DNA of 64,000 nucleotides from Tolypocladium sp. Sup5 PDA-1 (Eukaryota > Ascomycota > Sordariomycetes > Hypocreales > Ophiocordycipitaceae): positions 1 through 64,000 of the forward strand of contig JPHH03000063.1 of the NCBI GenBank assembly GCA_000750105.3. Direction: 5' to 3'. The stretch's first letter is position 1. Every line of letters starts with the position of its first letter. Shown here in pieces: positions 46,512-57,167 of the stretch. The notes beneath the pieces were generated by a model. That model was given only the letters and a program-made list of their open reading frames with translations, had not been told where the DNA came from and made no database searches. The translations under genes and the position numbers were made by a program.

Positions 46512-48006
46512 GCTGGCGGTATTAGTGTGTCGTTTGTGTTGGGGGCGTTGTGTCGCGTTGGGTACCATGATCAGAGGGCAATGGGATGACTAAGGTATTT
46601 CGGGAACCTGGCGTTGGGCACTTGTTAACTATTTAGGTCATGAAACATGCATATCGTAGTGGATTCAAACTGATGGCCTGCTGAAGCACAAGAGGCCTTT
46701 TTTTTAGTTTAGAATTAAGCATAATTACGAGGGAATCCTGGAAGGCCCTTCATTGTCTATGTGCAGCAGCGAGGGTGTTATACTCCTCCCAGAAAAGAAG
46801 ACAACCGACGATCCGGCGACGGGGGTGGTGGTCCTGGCTGACCTGCTGGGCTTGTTGTCAAGCCACCTGTTGGCATTGTGTCCCACAAGCGCAAGACGTC
46901 ATTTTTGCAGCGCGTGTTTCAGAGAGAATAGTTGGTTGTTTGTCCTGAAATTTCTCACATGAACTGCGAATGAATGCTGGTTGCTCTGGGCGGCCTGTGT
47001 CATGGGCGGCCTTAACTTCCTTGATTTATCTTGTATTCTGGAATTCCCTTTGTCTCCGTCCCTCACATGCGGAGAAGAGTGGTCACGGGCGGCTCCATTC
47101 TGCCATCACCTGGTGAAGTACACATGGCTTCATCTACATTTCACCCTCTGTGTTTGAGTTTTATTGCCTAAATAAGATGTTGGATTGCTGGATTGTCTGA
47201 CCTAGTGCCAAGTTAACAGACTAGGACAGCAATATGTGGTGGGATCGCACTACCTGGGGCCCAGCCAATATGACAAGAAGACACTCATGTAGTGAATGAA
47301 ATCATGAGAAACAAGGCGAGACCAAATCTCCCTAAACCTCAAAAGATCAACCAATAAATTAACTCCTTGTCTGCCTGAAAACAGCTACACTTCTATTCTC
47401 AAGTACCCATCCTTCCTTTGCACCCGGCCGTCCGGTACCAAGGGTCCTGTTCTACCAAAGTAATGACCTCGGTTTGAGAGCATAAATAGCTTAATTAACA
47501 GCTGGAATGGCGAACAATGACGTTCCAGTTAGCCTAGTGGAAGACCCGGCCATGGACGTAGGCCTTTCCTTTATCACCCTCAGCGCAGTGGTTGATAGGA
47601 AACTAAGCACCGTCGGCAATAGAGTTCCACCCTTCCAAGGTCTTGTCGGAACGCCTAATGCACATGTCGGCAACCCCGATGCGATAGGGAACATGGCCTA
47701 CTTACATGGCACTGGTCCAAGCTGTGCTAAGACCCGGGCAAAGCCCGTGACATATACTATAACTAACTCGGCCACGTTAACAACTATAGTAACAATAAAT
47801 CCCTCAACAATGAGGTCTAAAATAAAGTCACAACTATAATAAAAATCCCTCAATGAGGAGGTATAAAATAAGGTCTGATTCCTCCCTTATAATGGAAATC
47901 AAGTTCTCCTGATAACCAAGATTCGATCCTTTCAGTGCAACACCTACGTCACTCGCTCTTTATTTCTAACGGGGTTTCTTCTACTGAAGGCCCTATTGTT
48001 GTCATC
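46512..48006. other. AT-richer intergenic region with short direct repeats
   Basis: From about 46600 the base composition shifts clearly to A/T. No gene is convincing; a 110-codon frame at 47507-47839 has mixed composition and no domain. Two imperfect direct repeats lie at 47780-47873. Confidence 0.5.
47780..47873. repeat. imperfect direct repeat pair, about 45 bp
   Basis: The units 47780-47828 and 47830-47873 share ACAACTATA, then AATCCCTCA, TGAGG, and TAAAATAA in the same order. Each contains the short inverted repeat CCTCA/TGAGG. Confidence 0.75.
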
Positions 48007-48679
48007 ATGTACTCTATTCTTCCTCTTTGCGCCCTCCTTGGCCTGGCTCACGCAGCCGTAAGCCGATCCAACCAGGCCATTAACGCGGATATTGGCGTGC
48101 CTGGAGCCTTCGAGGTGCCCGTTGAATGGGACGTTCAGGCATTCCCAGAAGGGCCGGTTCTTCAGCTCAATGGGACCGCGCAGGAGGTGTACAAGCGGCT
48201 TCTGGAGATCAACCCAAAGTATAGCTTGGACCCCAGCCGACTCTCCGAACTTACTGCTCGTAGCATCTTTAGCGATGCCCCTGTGACTTGCAACCTTCCC
48301 CAGTGGGGATGGGCTTCGGATTTCAGAACGCGCCAAGGTATCGACTACCTTCGCGGTTTGAAAGGCCAGCCTCGGAACGGAGGCGGGCCGGGCGCGTGCG
48401 GACGGGTTAGCTGTGCGTATGGGACTGGAATCTGGTGGTGTAATGATGTAAGTCCACATCAGCACGATACTAGAATTTGAAGATTAACACTAGGTCTTAT
48501 AGTCGAAGGAGCCTAAGACTCTAGAAAGCTGGGGTTTGATTGCCGATGGCGCAGATAGGGTTCGGACATACTGTCGTAATATTCTTGATTGGGGGGAGGG
48601 TTCCCATTCTGGTCAATTTAGCGGACAGGCCTTCCACTACACAGATTGGAATGTCATTGTCCGAGAGAACGACTGCTAG
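48007..48679 (+). CDS. secreted six-cysteine protein, candidate effector
   Basis: The two-exon gene (48007-48447, 48503-48679; 55-bp intron, GTAAGT donor) encodes 205 residues. A signal peptide (MYSILPLCALLGLAHA) is followed by a propeptide-like stretch of about 75 residues and a mature-looking domain with six cysteines: CNLPQWGWAS, GACGRVSC, WWCND, TYCRNIL and the C-terminal ENDC. Motifs GIDYLRGLKG, SGQAFHYTDWNVIVR and the Cys spacing match a family of small secreted proteins found widely in plant- and insect-associated fungi, function unknown to me. It sits in an AT-richer block with repeats, and its codons use more A/T in third position than its neighbours. Effector role is inferred only. 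Confidence 0.85.
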
Positions 48680-49795
48680 ACAATTTGTTGGGGTGTTGGT
48701 GCAGACCCCTGACCAGAAAAACAGAAAATACAAAAAGTGGAGGAACGCCAGGAGGTCTGACGAGTCTATAGGTATAAGAGAGACGTCTGGGTCCTTAAGA
48801 ACAGATGGTCACCCACGCACACACGGACGCAAATCACGATGTTCATGAGCTTTCGATATTCTTAGAATGAAAATCCTGGTTTTTCCTCCCACCTTTTAGA
48901 GATGGCCGTGGTTGCCTCTCCTTATCTTTTGCCTTTGACTTGCACGATATAAGAGACCTATTCGTATAGGCGTTGCTTCTACGACTTACACGGCGTCCGT
49001 TATATACGACTTACACGACATCTGCTATTTCGACCTACACGGCATCTGCCGTTTCGACTTACACGGCATCCGCCGTTCTGACTTACACGACGTTCCGTAT
49101 CTCGGCCCCACGTATGTCTGCTTGGGCAGGCACAGGCTCTACGACTTACACGACGTCCGTTGCACTCGGCCTTTGGTGTGTTCGTTCTCCCTCAACAAAA
49201 TATTAAGCCTGCCACGTATAAGTCAAGTACAGAGCATGCAACTGGGAGAAAGTTCTTTATAAAATCCACAGGAAGCTGTGGATGGACACTGTGTTTGCAA
49301 AAGAGGGAATAAAGGTATTCAGGAGCTGTACAAGGCAGCCGTCTCGTTCCCACAGGATGTATAGTAAAGGAACTCTCCCGATGATACAGATTAAGTCTAG
49401 AAAGCGCGGTTGAGCCCACCGAATCGGGCGGGACGTGCCGCCGCTTTTGGTGGTCTCGATTCCTCTCCATGCGCTGCGGGCTCATCAACCCACCCACCAC
49501 CGTGGAAGCAAGGTTATCTTATCGGCACGTGCGCTCGTGGGGCACATGGACGTACTTCGTACCTATCCTTGCTGGCATGCATTGACGGTTTGACCTGATT
49601 GTTCAGTCGAGATTGGCAGCTGTCGATAAGCTGTCGATACCCTCACAATCCATCTACGCAACGCGTGCGTGCAGCCAGGCCGTCGCAACCGCCAACCAGC
49701 AGCCCCCCCAGCGTCAATTGGAGCCTCGCGTGCTGCCAAGATGATACTGGCCGACGCCTCGAGGTGACAGTGACGCCCATCGCCCACCGCCCACC
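48680..49795. other. repeat-bearing intergenic region before mtg1
   Basis: No gene is visible. It contains the 24-25 bp minisatellite at 48981-49163; composition returns to GC-rich near 49600. Confidence 0.5.
48981..49163. repeat. 24-25 bp degenerate minisatellite
   Basis: Six copies of a unit with core CGACTTACACGGCATCCGCC start near 48981, 49006, 49030, 49054, 49079 and 49141. Copies four and three agree best; the last is offset by about 37 bases of unrelated sequence. Confidence 0.8.
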
Positions 49796-50818
49796 ATGGC
49801 ACGCTTCATCCCGCGCGACTCCTTCGGCATCCCGTCGTCCATCCCCAAGACGTACTTCCTCGGCCACCACGCCGCCGGTGCCAACAAGATCAAGGGCCTG
49901 CTGTCCACCATATCCCTCGTCCTCGAGTGCCGCGACTTCCGCCTCCCGCTCTCGACGCACAACCCCACGCTCGAGCGCACCGTCGCCGGCCGCGAGCGCC
50001 TCGTCGTCTACACCAAGACGGACCTTGGCACCGACAGCCGCGGCGCGAGGAACACGCTCCGGCGCCTCTACGGCGACCGCGTCGTCTTCTGGGACAAGAA
50101 TCGGCCCGCGACGACGGACGCGCTGCTCGCGAGGCTCAAGGACACGGCCCGCGCGCAGGACTCGCTGACGGGCCTGCGCGCCCTCGTCGTCGGCATGCCC
50201 AACGTCGGCAAGAGCACGCTGCTCAACGCCCTGCGCAGCGCCGGCTCGCCGGGCAAGAAGGCCAAGGCGGCCAAGACGGGCGACCAGGCCGGCGTCACCC
50301 GCAAGGTCGGCACCTCGGTCCGCATCGTCGAGTCCGAGGAAAAGGGCGGCGTCGCCGCCGGCGTCTTCGTCCTCGACACCCCCGGCATTTTCCAGCCCTA
50401 CGTCGACGACGGCGAGACCATGATCAAGGTCGCCCTCGCCCACGGCATCAAGAAGGGCCTCATCCCCGACGAGCTCCTCGCCGACTACCTCCTCTTCCGC
50501 ATGAACCGTTGGGACCCCAGCCTTTACGCCCGCTACTGCGAGCCCACAAACGACGTCAACGATTTCCTCACCGCCGTCGCCACCCGCGACGGCAAGCTCA
50601 AGACGGGGGGCCTCCCCAACTGGCAGGAGGCCGCGGCGCGGGTCCTCTCGCAGTGGCGCGATGGGAAGCTCGGCCGCTACGTGCTGGACGAGCTGCACGA
50701 CGAGGACATACGCGCGCACGAGCTGCTGCTGCAGCAGCCGCTGCTGAGCGTGCACCAGGCCAAGAAGTTGCAAAAAGAGGAGCGGAAGAAGGAGAGAAAA
50801 GGCGCGGCCATGACATGA
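49796..50818 (+). CDS. mtg1: mitochondrial ribosome-assembly GTPase Mtg1
   Basis: This intronless gene encodes 340 residues of the YlqF/Mtg1 family of circularly permuted GTPases, which act in maturation of the mitochondrial large ribosomal subunit at the inner membrane. The G motifs run in permuted order: G4 as TKTD (about residue 74, in place of the usual NKxD), then G1 GMPNVGKST (from Gly133), the switch region GVTRKVGT, and G3 DTPGIF. The C-terminal domain (GLIPDELLADYLLFRMN, then a basic coiled end) is present. TKTD rather than NKxD is common in fungal Mtg1. No classical presequence is evident beyond a basic N terminus. It is convergent with cti6. Confidence 0.95.
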   Translation: MARFIPRDSFGIPSSIPKTYFLGHHAAGANKIKGLLSTISLVLECRDFRLPLSTHNPTLERTVAGRERLVVYTKTDLGTDSRGARNTLRRLYGDRVVFWDKNRPATTDALLARLKDTARAQDSLTGLRALVVGMPNVGKSTLLNALRSAGSPGKKAKAAKTGDQAGVTRKVGTSVRIVESEEKGGVAAGVFVLDTPGIFQPYVDDGETMIKVALAHGIKKGLIPDELLADYLLFRMNRWDPSLYARYCEPTNDVNDFLTAVATRDGKLKTGGLPNWQEAAARVLSQWRDGKLGRYVLDELHDEDIRAHELLLQQPLLSVHQAKKLQKEERKKERKGAAMT

Positions 50819-51253
50819 GACTTGAAGCTTCTGCCGCTATACGTGTATCACCATCTTGTACACCCATCTCTGTGTATCATCTGTCAAGCCCCAATGTATT
50901 TATAAACTCTTCAAGACTAGCGGCTATACTCATGATTCGACTTTTGCCATGTGCCTCCTCCGTGGCGCACTGACTTTCACAGTCTCCCAGCACAATACAT
51001 AGGGTATATTGAAACGACGACGAGCCCGCGCTGGGCCACAGACCTCGCGATCCATGCCGAAGAGAAATCTTCCTCTCGTCAAAACCGCCCAGTACGCCAT
51101 CGACGCCACAGTACCATCCAAAACGCCGTTGGCAGCACCGTCATGCCAGTATCGTACACAAAATTCAGACACCAGGCTGAGGAATAAGCTGACTACCCGC
51201 GCACTCCTGCCTAGGCAAAGCGCCTACTGTCGATGCAAAAGTTGACCAATCTA
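50819..51253. other. convergent 3' region, mtg1 / cti6
   Basis: A 435-base gap between two stop codons with no visible gene. Confidence 0.45.
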
Positions 51254-53281
51254 TCATGCGTATTGGTTCTGCCACTTGACCATATCGCGGGTCAAAACGT
51301 CCATCATCTCCATGCAATTCAACCCCTTGAAGTTCGCCGTGTCAGACGCGTCTGGCGTATTTCCGTTCGCGCTTTCTCCCTCCTGCTTCTCGGCAGCAGA
51401 TTCACCGTTTGTCTGTGCCGATTCTTCTTTTTGTGGCGTATCCTGACCGCTGCTTAAGCCTCCGTTTTCGGCCGCCAGGTCCAGCTGAGTCCTCGAAATG
51501 AACTCCATGATTGCGCCGACCCGGCGCTTCATATCAAGCATGCTCATCTTGTTCGCCATGGCCTGTTTTCCCTTCGATCCATGCTTATGATCACCGGTCG
51601 ATGATTTGGAGTGGCTGGTTGTCTCGTCCCCGTTCTTTTGAATGTCTCGTGACATGGACCGAGCCGGCGATTCTTCGTTGTCCGGGTCTCGGTCCTTTGT
51701 GTATTGGTTCCTCCCCTTGCCTTTCTTGTGATTGCTTCTTGCACCTCTCTTGTGGGAGGCTGTAGTCGTTGGGTGGCTCGTCGGTGGTGTGCCTGGAGGT
51801 TGCGCCGGTGTAGGAGATTCAACTGTATTGGGTGGCTCGACGCTCTTGGTCTGGATGGCTTTCGCGGCCACTAGAGGCATTTCCTCCGAGAGGTCTGAGT
51901 CTATGAAGAGTCCATGTCAGCTTCTTGGTGCTTCAAATCCCGTTCCAACGCTCACCTTCTGCGCGCCGGCGCTCAGCCCGTCCTTTGCGTTTGTTTGCAG
52001 CCTCTTGCCTCTGGCGCTCCTTTTCCTCCTTCTCGGACTTTTCACGCTGGTGTCTAACATTTTGAGGCTTCTTCGCTCCATTGCGCATGTTTGCCTCATC
52101 GTCTGTCCCATCCCCGCCATTGGTGTCGGGCTGCTCGGCCGGCGGGGAGACCGATCGGGAACCAGTACGCTGTCTTTTGACGCTCGCACTATGTCTGCGA
52201 TGTGTTAGCGAGGTGTCAAGTCTGTAGCACTTCGGGGCAACGGACTCTTCACTGTCACTGCGACCACGTTTAGCACGCCTCGACGTGCTTTCCGCCGTGT
52301 CGGGGGCGACGTCTTCCTTGCTTGCTTCTATCACCCGACGCAGCAGTTCATCATCATAGGCCGCATCGCGGCTGTTCATTGTAGATCGTCGTTTCGCCGC
52401 CGCCGCTTGCGAAGCGGAATTGGGGCGGGAAGGCTTGGCGGATCCATGCCTCGGGGACCGAGTGCCTTCCTTCGCAATTGACGTTGCCCGTGAAGTGGCT
52501 CGAGAGGGGCCATGGATAGGCAGGAACTTGGAGTATTTTTGTCTGCAACGCAAGAACTGTCAGCAACGGACTGTCTCAGCTGTGGGGGGAGAGCAGGATG
52601 GCGACGTGAAAACCTCTCCTCGGCAACCGTGAGCCCAAACGACACGCCACAGTTGCAGGGATCGAGTTGCAGGCCGCTGTGGGTGGAAATAGAGCGTCAA
52701 ATTCATGGCGAGGGAAGGATGACATACCCGTTGATAGCTGTATGGATCTTGTGAAGATCCTTGCGGCACTGCTCGCAAAAATACTCTTCGGGGGAACTCT
52801 CGGCGCTGAAGATGCCCACGCAGGCACCGTGCTGCCAGACTTTGCAAATGTCGCATTGTACGAAGAATCCCGTAACGTCTTCGGTGAGTTCAATTGCGGC
52901 AAAGAATTCGGCGTCCGGGCCCTCGACGGGTGGGCGACCCGGGTAGTCCTCGGAGCCACAAAGGCACCGGACCGCCTCGTCCTCCTCGTCCTGCAGGTCG
53001 TCACTTCCATTGGCCATGTTCAGAGTGCTGACCAGGATGGGCTTGTCTTGTTCTTCGTCCTGACCGCGCTTGCGTCTTCGACCGAGGAGGGTATCGTCGA
53101 GGTCGTCGAGCGGCTCTGACGACAGAGAGGCACTTGGCGTTGACTTGCCTGACGAAGGCTTATTGAGAGATCGGGTGCTGCGCTCGAGCCGACCAGACGT
53201 TCCCGAAGAGACAGATGACTGCTGGGACTGTGAATTTGTTGCGCGAGCTCTCGAGGATCGCCGCGGCGAAGGAGGTGCCAT
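51254..53281 (-). CDS. cti6: PHD-finger protein Cti6, Rpd3L histone deacetylase subunit
   Basis: The gene encodes 595 residues. Exons on the minus strand are 53281-52728, 52542-51956 and 51900-51254, introns 185 and 55 bp. After a Ser-rich N terminus the PHD finger spans residues 106-176 (CLCG, CDICKVWQHGAC, FCEQC), reading C4HC3 with an unusually long, acidic insert between the first and second pairs (PPVEGPDAEFFAAIELTED). Then come INGQKYSKFLPI and long basic, Lys/Arg/Ser-rich segments. The last 80 residues form an MLDMKRRVGAIMEFISRTQLDL block and end MVKWQNQYA, typical of the Cti6 family. It likely recognises methylated histone H3 tails and links the complex to chromatin; that role is from the family. 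Confidence 0.88.
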
Positions 53282-55118
53282 TGAAGACGGTCGGAGGAGG
53301 AGCGTGGGGTGAGGGGGGAGAGCGCAGGTCGACGGCGCGTCCTGGGCGGCAGGAGGATGTATGATGCAGGCTCAAAGGCCTTCGACGGCCCGGGTAGGAG
53401 CTGGAGAGCTGTGGAAGCTGGGAGCGTGCGTGACGGTATGGGAGGCGGCGATTGCGCAGGTGCTGGCGCCCAGCGAACAGACCGCGGGCGGCGAATGCGA
53501 CGGAGTTACAGCGAGGAGGGCAACTCGAGAGAGGAAGAGCAGCCGAGTCGAAGAGATTGGTGGTGACTTGTCATGACGGAGAAGGCCGGAGGAAAGAGAG
53601 ACGCGTTCATGCCAGGGAACGGATCGGCAAGGAGGGGAAGCAGATTGAAGAGAGAGAGAGGTGGAATGGTCAGGTTGGCTGGCGAGGAGGAGGAGGAGCT
53701 GGAGGAGGGCTGGTTGGTGCTGTGTGCTGGACGCGGGCGAGGGACGGCGGGCTGGTTCCGTGGTGCTAGCCTGGGTTTGTACCGCAGGTTCCTCTGAGGT
53801 GCGTCGTACCGCCGTGGCCCTGCTGAAGGATGCTGAGCGGTACGTACTGGCAGGTACTTCGTACCTTCCGCTGCTGGGCTTTTTAGTGGGGCCTGCCGGC
53901 GCTGGAAAGAGCCCACCAAGTCCATGGACGACTCGGTGACGGTGACGGATCAGTGGACTCAGCGCCAGGCAGCGCGCTGTGGGCCAGAGGCTAAGCTTCG
54001 GCTAAAAAGCGCACAGCGGGCCACCGCGTTGAACGACAGCCCACCACTTGCGACAGCCTGATTACTTGTACTCGTAGGCATACAACAGCCCCAGCCCTTT
54101 ACGTCTTCCCTTCCCTCTTTCTTTCGCCAGGCAAATGCCGACTTGTTTTCCAGTTCAGGAACCAGCTGCTTGTGGCGCAGTCATAAATAGAGCTACCAAT
54201 TCTGTCCAACTGCAAAACCGCCGTCTTCACGTGCAAACCGGTGACTCTCATTCACTGCATGTCCCACATCAAACTGAGTGCTGATTACCTAATGCCCCTA
54301 ACGTGCGGAGGCCCTTGCCTGGTCTTGGTCTGGCACACCTCCTAATCCACACAGCAGTCGCCATCAAATGCTGTCATTTGCAATCAAAAGTGTGCTGTAG
54401 AAATCACGACCAGGCCGTGCGATTCTCTGCGTCCTGCGCCATCTTGGACCTTGCTCTGGCTTTCTCTGTTTCTCTGCAGGACCCTCAATCTATCGCTCCA
54501 GCGGCTCCGCTCGCGCCGACGCAGCGTCCCGCCGCTTCGAACAGAGGTGTGTCCCCCATCTGTGTCTCGAACAGCCAGGTCAGTCTGGATCCGCCATCCC
54601 CTCCTTGAAGCTTCCGCAGCAAACGGGCAGCTGTTCACCCCGACAACGGCCGCCTTGCTGCTGCATCTACCCGAACAGCCTTGCCACTGTCTACCCACCG
54701 CGGTCAATGACGTGTCGGACCAGTGTTTACTGACCTGCGAACAGAGTTACGGTCGTTGCAGCCCGACGGAATCGAGTCTTTTCGATGCCCACGCCCCCTC
54801 GACGTCGACGGTTTGCTCTGCGGTAGACAGACTCTGCAAACGGTTCAGAGCCTGCGGACCTTAAAATCAGGCGCTATACGCGGTTTCTAGCGCTGCTGCT
54901 TGTGCTTTCCAAGGACCTTGCTCCTCCTGTTGGTCTGGCCTTGCTCCTGCGAGTTGTGGGATACGTTTGCGCCAACAATGATAGATGGGTACGCTTTCCC
55001 GCATATTCTTCCTCCCCCCTTCGATGCCCATCCTCAGCCTGGCTTCTCAGGTCTTTCTTGTCCTTCCCTATTCACTGCTTTCTCCCCCCCTCCCCTACGC
55101 TGCGAGGTCGATGCAGCT
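53282..55118. other. divergent intergenic region upstream of cti6 and the 553-residue gene
   Basis: No gene is seen. Purine-rich plus-strand sequence to about 53720 fits a CT-rich leader of cti6; CT-rich plus-strand sequence before 55119 fits the other leader. Frames open to 54900 precede the downstream gene. Confidence 0.45.
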
Positions 55119-57167
55119 ATGGCCCTGGTCTTCTTGATCCTTCGTTGGGCTGCATCTCTCGTCTGCTTCCTTCTGCGCCACATCATAGCCAGCCTCTTCG
55201 GCGTCGCGGCGATGTACTTGCTAACAAGACGGTCTCGATGGCCTACGCCAGAGCATAGCCAAATAATGTCGCCGGATACTGTATCGTCGCTTTTTCCGGA
55301 CCGGCCCATTCGGCCACTGCCGACACGTCGCCTTCGAGAACGGTTGTCGCCAGAGGTTGCCGATTCGATCAAGTATCCTGCTTCGACTCTTGATAACGTC
55401 CCTCTCTTCTATTACCCGCCATATACCCTGAAGGAGGAAGCTGGTTCAGGCCCGCAAACTGTCGAATCCTCGAGCCCTGTCGAGCAGGGTCGGCGCTCTG
55501 ACTTGGGGCGAGCCTTCACACCGTTGCGAAATGGGCTTCGCCTGGGGGTTGGAGATGGGGACGGGAGTGGATTGCGTAGCACGCTCGTCGCTAGAGCTCC
55601 TGCGGAGATCCTCAGTCGGGCAGCCCGCACTCCGTCCCGGCCAGATCAACCGCGGCCAGGCGATCCGCAGCCACCTTCGGCGGCCTCGTCGGTGGACGGC
55701 TACGATTCCTTCGAGAACACCAACAATAAGAAGAAGCGAAAGATTCCTTCCGCAGGAGACTCGGTGCTTAATGGGGCACATTCCCTGAATAGCGAACTCA
55801 GCCCCCTCGCCATCTCGACTGGTGCACATTCGCCCACGAACGATGTCAATGGGGACAGACCGCACCATGGCTCCGCCGGCTACTCGACGCCTGGGCCGTA
55901 CATGGCCAACAACAACCAAGGATTCTCAGGGCCTGGAAGGGGAAGACTCGGGCGCTCACGGAACGGCAGGAGCCCTCTGCGGGCTCTGGCAGACGGTAAC
56001 AACGTCTGGCCAGCGCGGGCGTCCAAGCCTGGTGCATCGCAGTGGCCTCCCGGTACGTTTAGACCTTGAATCTTGCTACTCTCCCGCAACTTGCTTTCTG
56101 TTCCCATGACTGGTCGCACTGGCCTTTCTGTCTACCAGCCGCAGGCGTTTGCTGGAATATGCAGCAGCTGGGAAGATGGGTGGCTTCTCGCCCGCGTCTC
56201 TGCCCAGAAGCCTGTTCTGCGCCGTGTTGCCCTTGACCAAATATCCTCACCCCCATCCGCCCGACTGTCGAATTACACTCTATCATGAATATATTCTAAC
56301 TGCACTGCAGCACAAGAAGGCTCTGGCATCATTTCTAGTGCCATAGCCAACGCCGAGAAGCTCCCCCCTCAGGGACAGGAAAACGTAAGCCTTTTGCAGC
56401 AGCATTCTGCCATTGCCAAAACTACGCCAGCATCAACACAATTTACTTTCACCTGCGACTCCCAGGTGCCAGGGACCGTGCAGTGGCCTGGTAAGTCAGC
56501 TGCTCGGCTTCACCAATTCGTCGGCTCACACTTCCCAGGGCATCCGAACAGGCACGACATGGTAGGTCAAGCAGCGCCGCCGATGGCGAGCGCACCCAAT
56601 GGCGTACGCCACGACGTGCCTGCAAAGGGGACTGGCGCGAAATCGGGCCACTCGCGTCGAAAGTCTCGGCAGCGGCTGGAAAGGGAGTTGAACATGGCAG
56701 CGCGTCATCGACAGCAGATCTCTGCCGAAAATTACTACCATCATCCCCCGAAAGGAGAGGATGTCTGGATCTGCGAGTTCTGCGAGTACGAGCGGATCTT
56801 TGGCGAGCCGCCTCGTGCTCTCATCCGGGACTACGAGATCAAAGACCGGCGCCACCGACAGGAGGAGGCCGACCGCAAGCGACTGCTGGAGAAAGCCAAG
56901 GCAAAGAGCAGAAAGGGCAAGAAGAGCGGCAAGGCACCCAACAAGGGAGGTCATGGAGCATATCACGCGCCAGATCAAGGCCACTCAGACCCCGTTGGCG
57001 ACGAAGACGCTCCGCCCATGCACCACGGCCACAGCCACTCGACACAGTCAGAGGAAGACGAGTACGAGGATGAGTTCGAGGACGAGTCCCCAAGCCCGCC
57101 GCCCGACCGCCTCCCAGTGGTAGGCGACGGTGGAGGCGGAGCAATACCAATACGGCCCAGGACGTAG
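55119..57167 (+). CDS. conserved fungal protein with N-terminal hydrophobic segment, unknown function
   Basis: No named family is recognised. Exons are 55119-56052, 56311-56384, 56466-56490 and 56539-57167, giving 553 residues with a 25-base microexon. The N terminus has two short hydrophobic stretches (LVFLILRWAASLVCFLLRHI, ASLFGVAAMYLLTR), suggesting membrane insertion. The middle is low-complexity and Pro/Ser-rich, with a basic KKKRK patch. Near the C terminus a conserved-looking block contains EDVWICEFCEYERIFGEPP, then RALIRDYEIKDRR and a Lys-rich helix, followed by a His/Asp-rich and acidic tail. The CEFC pair could bind metal with another site but no second pair is seen. An ATG at 54978 is in frame (47 more residues) but that stretch looks like leader. 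Confidence 0.75.

Noticed and set aside
47507..47839. 110-codon plus-strand frame in the AT-rich block
   Set aside because: No family or signal, and it runs into the direct repeats; could be a decayed gene but the evidence is too thin.
52196..52245. 36-base segment in cti6 with GT...CTAAC...AG that could be an in-frame intron
   Set aside because: Too short for a fungal intron, and reading through keeps the frame open.
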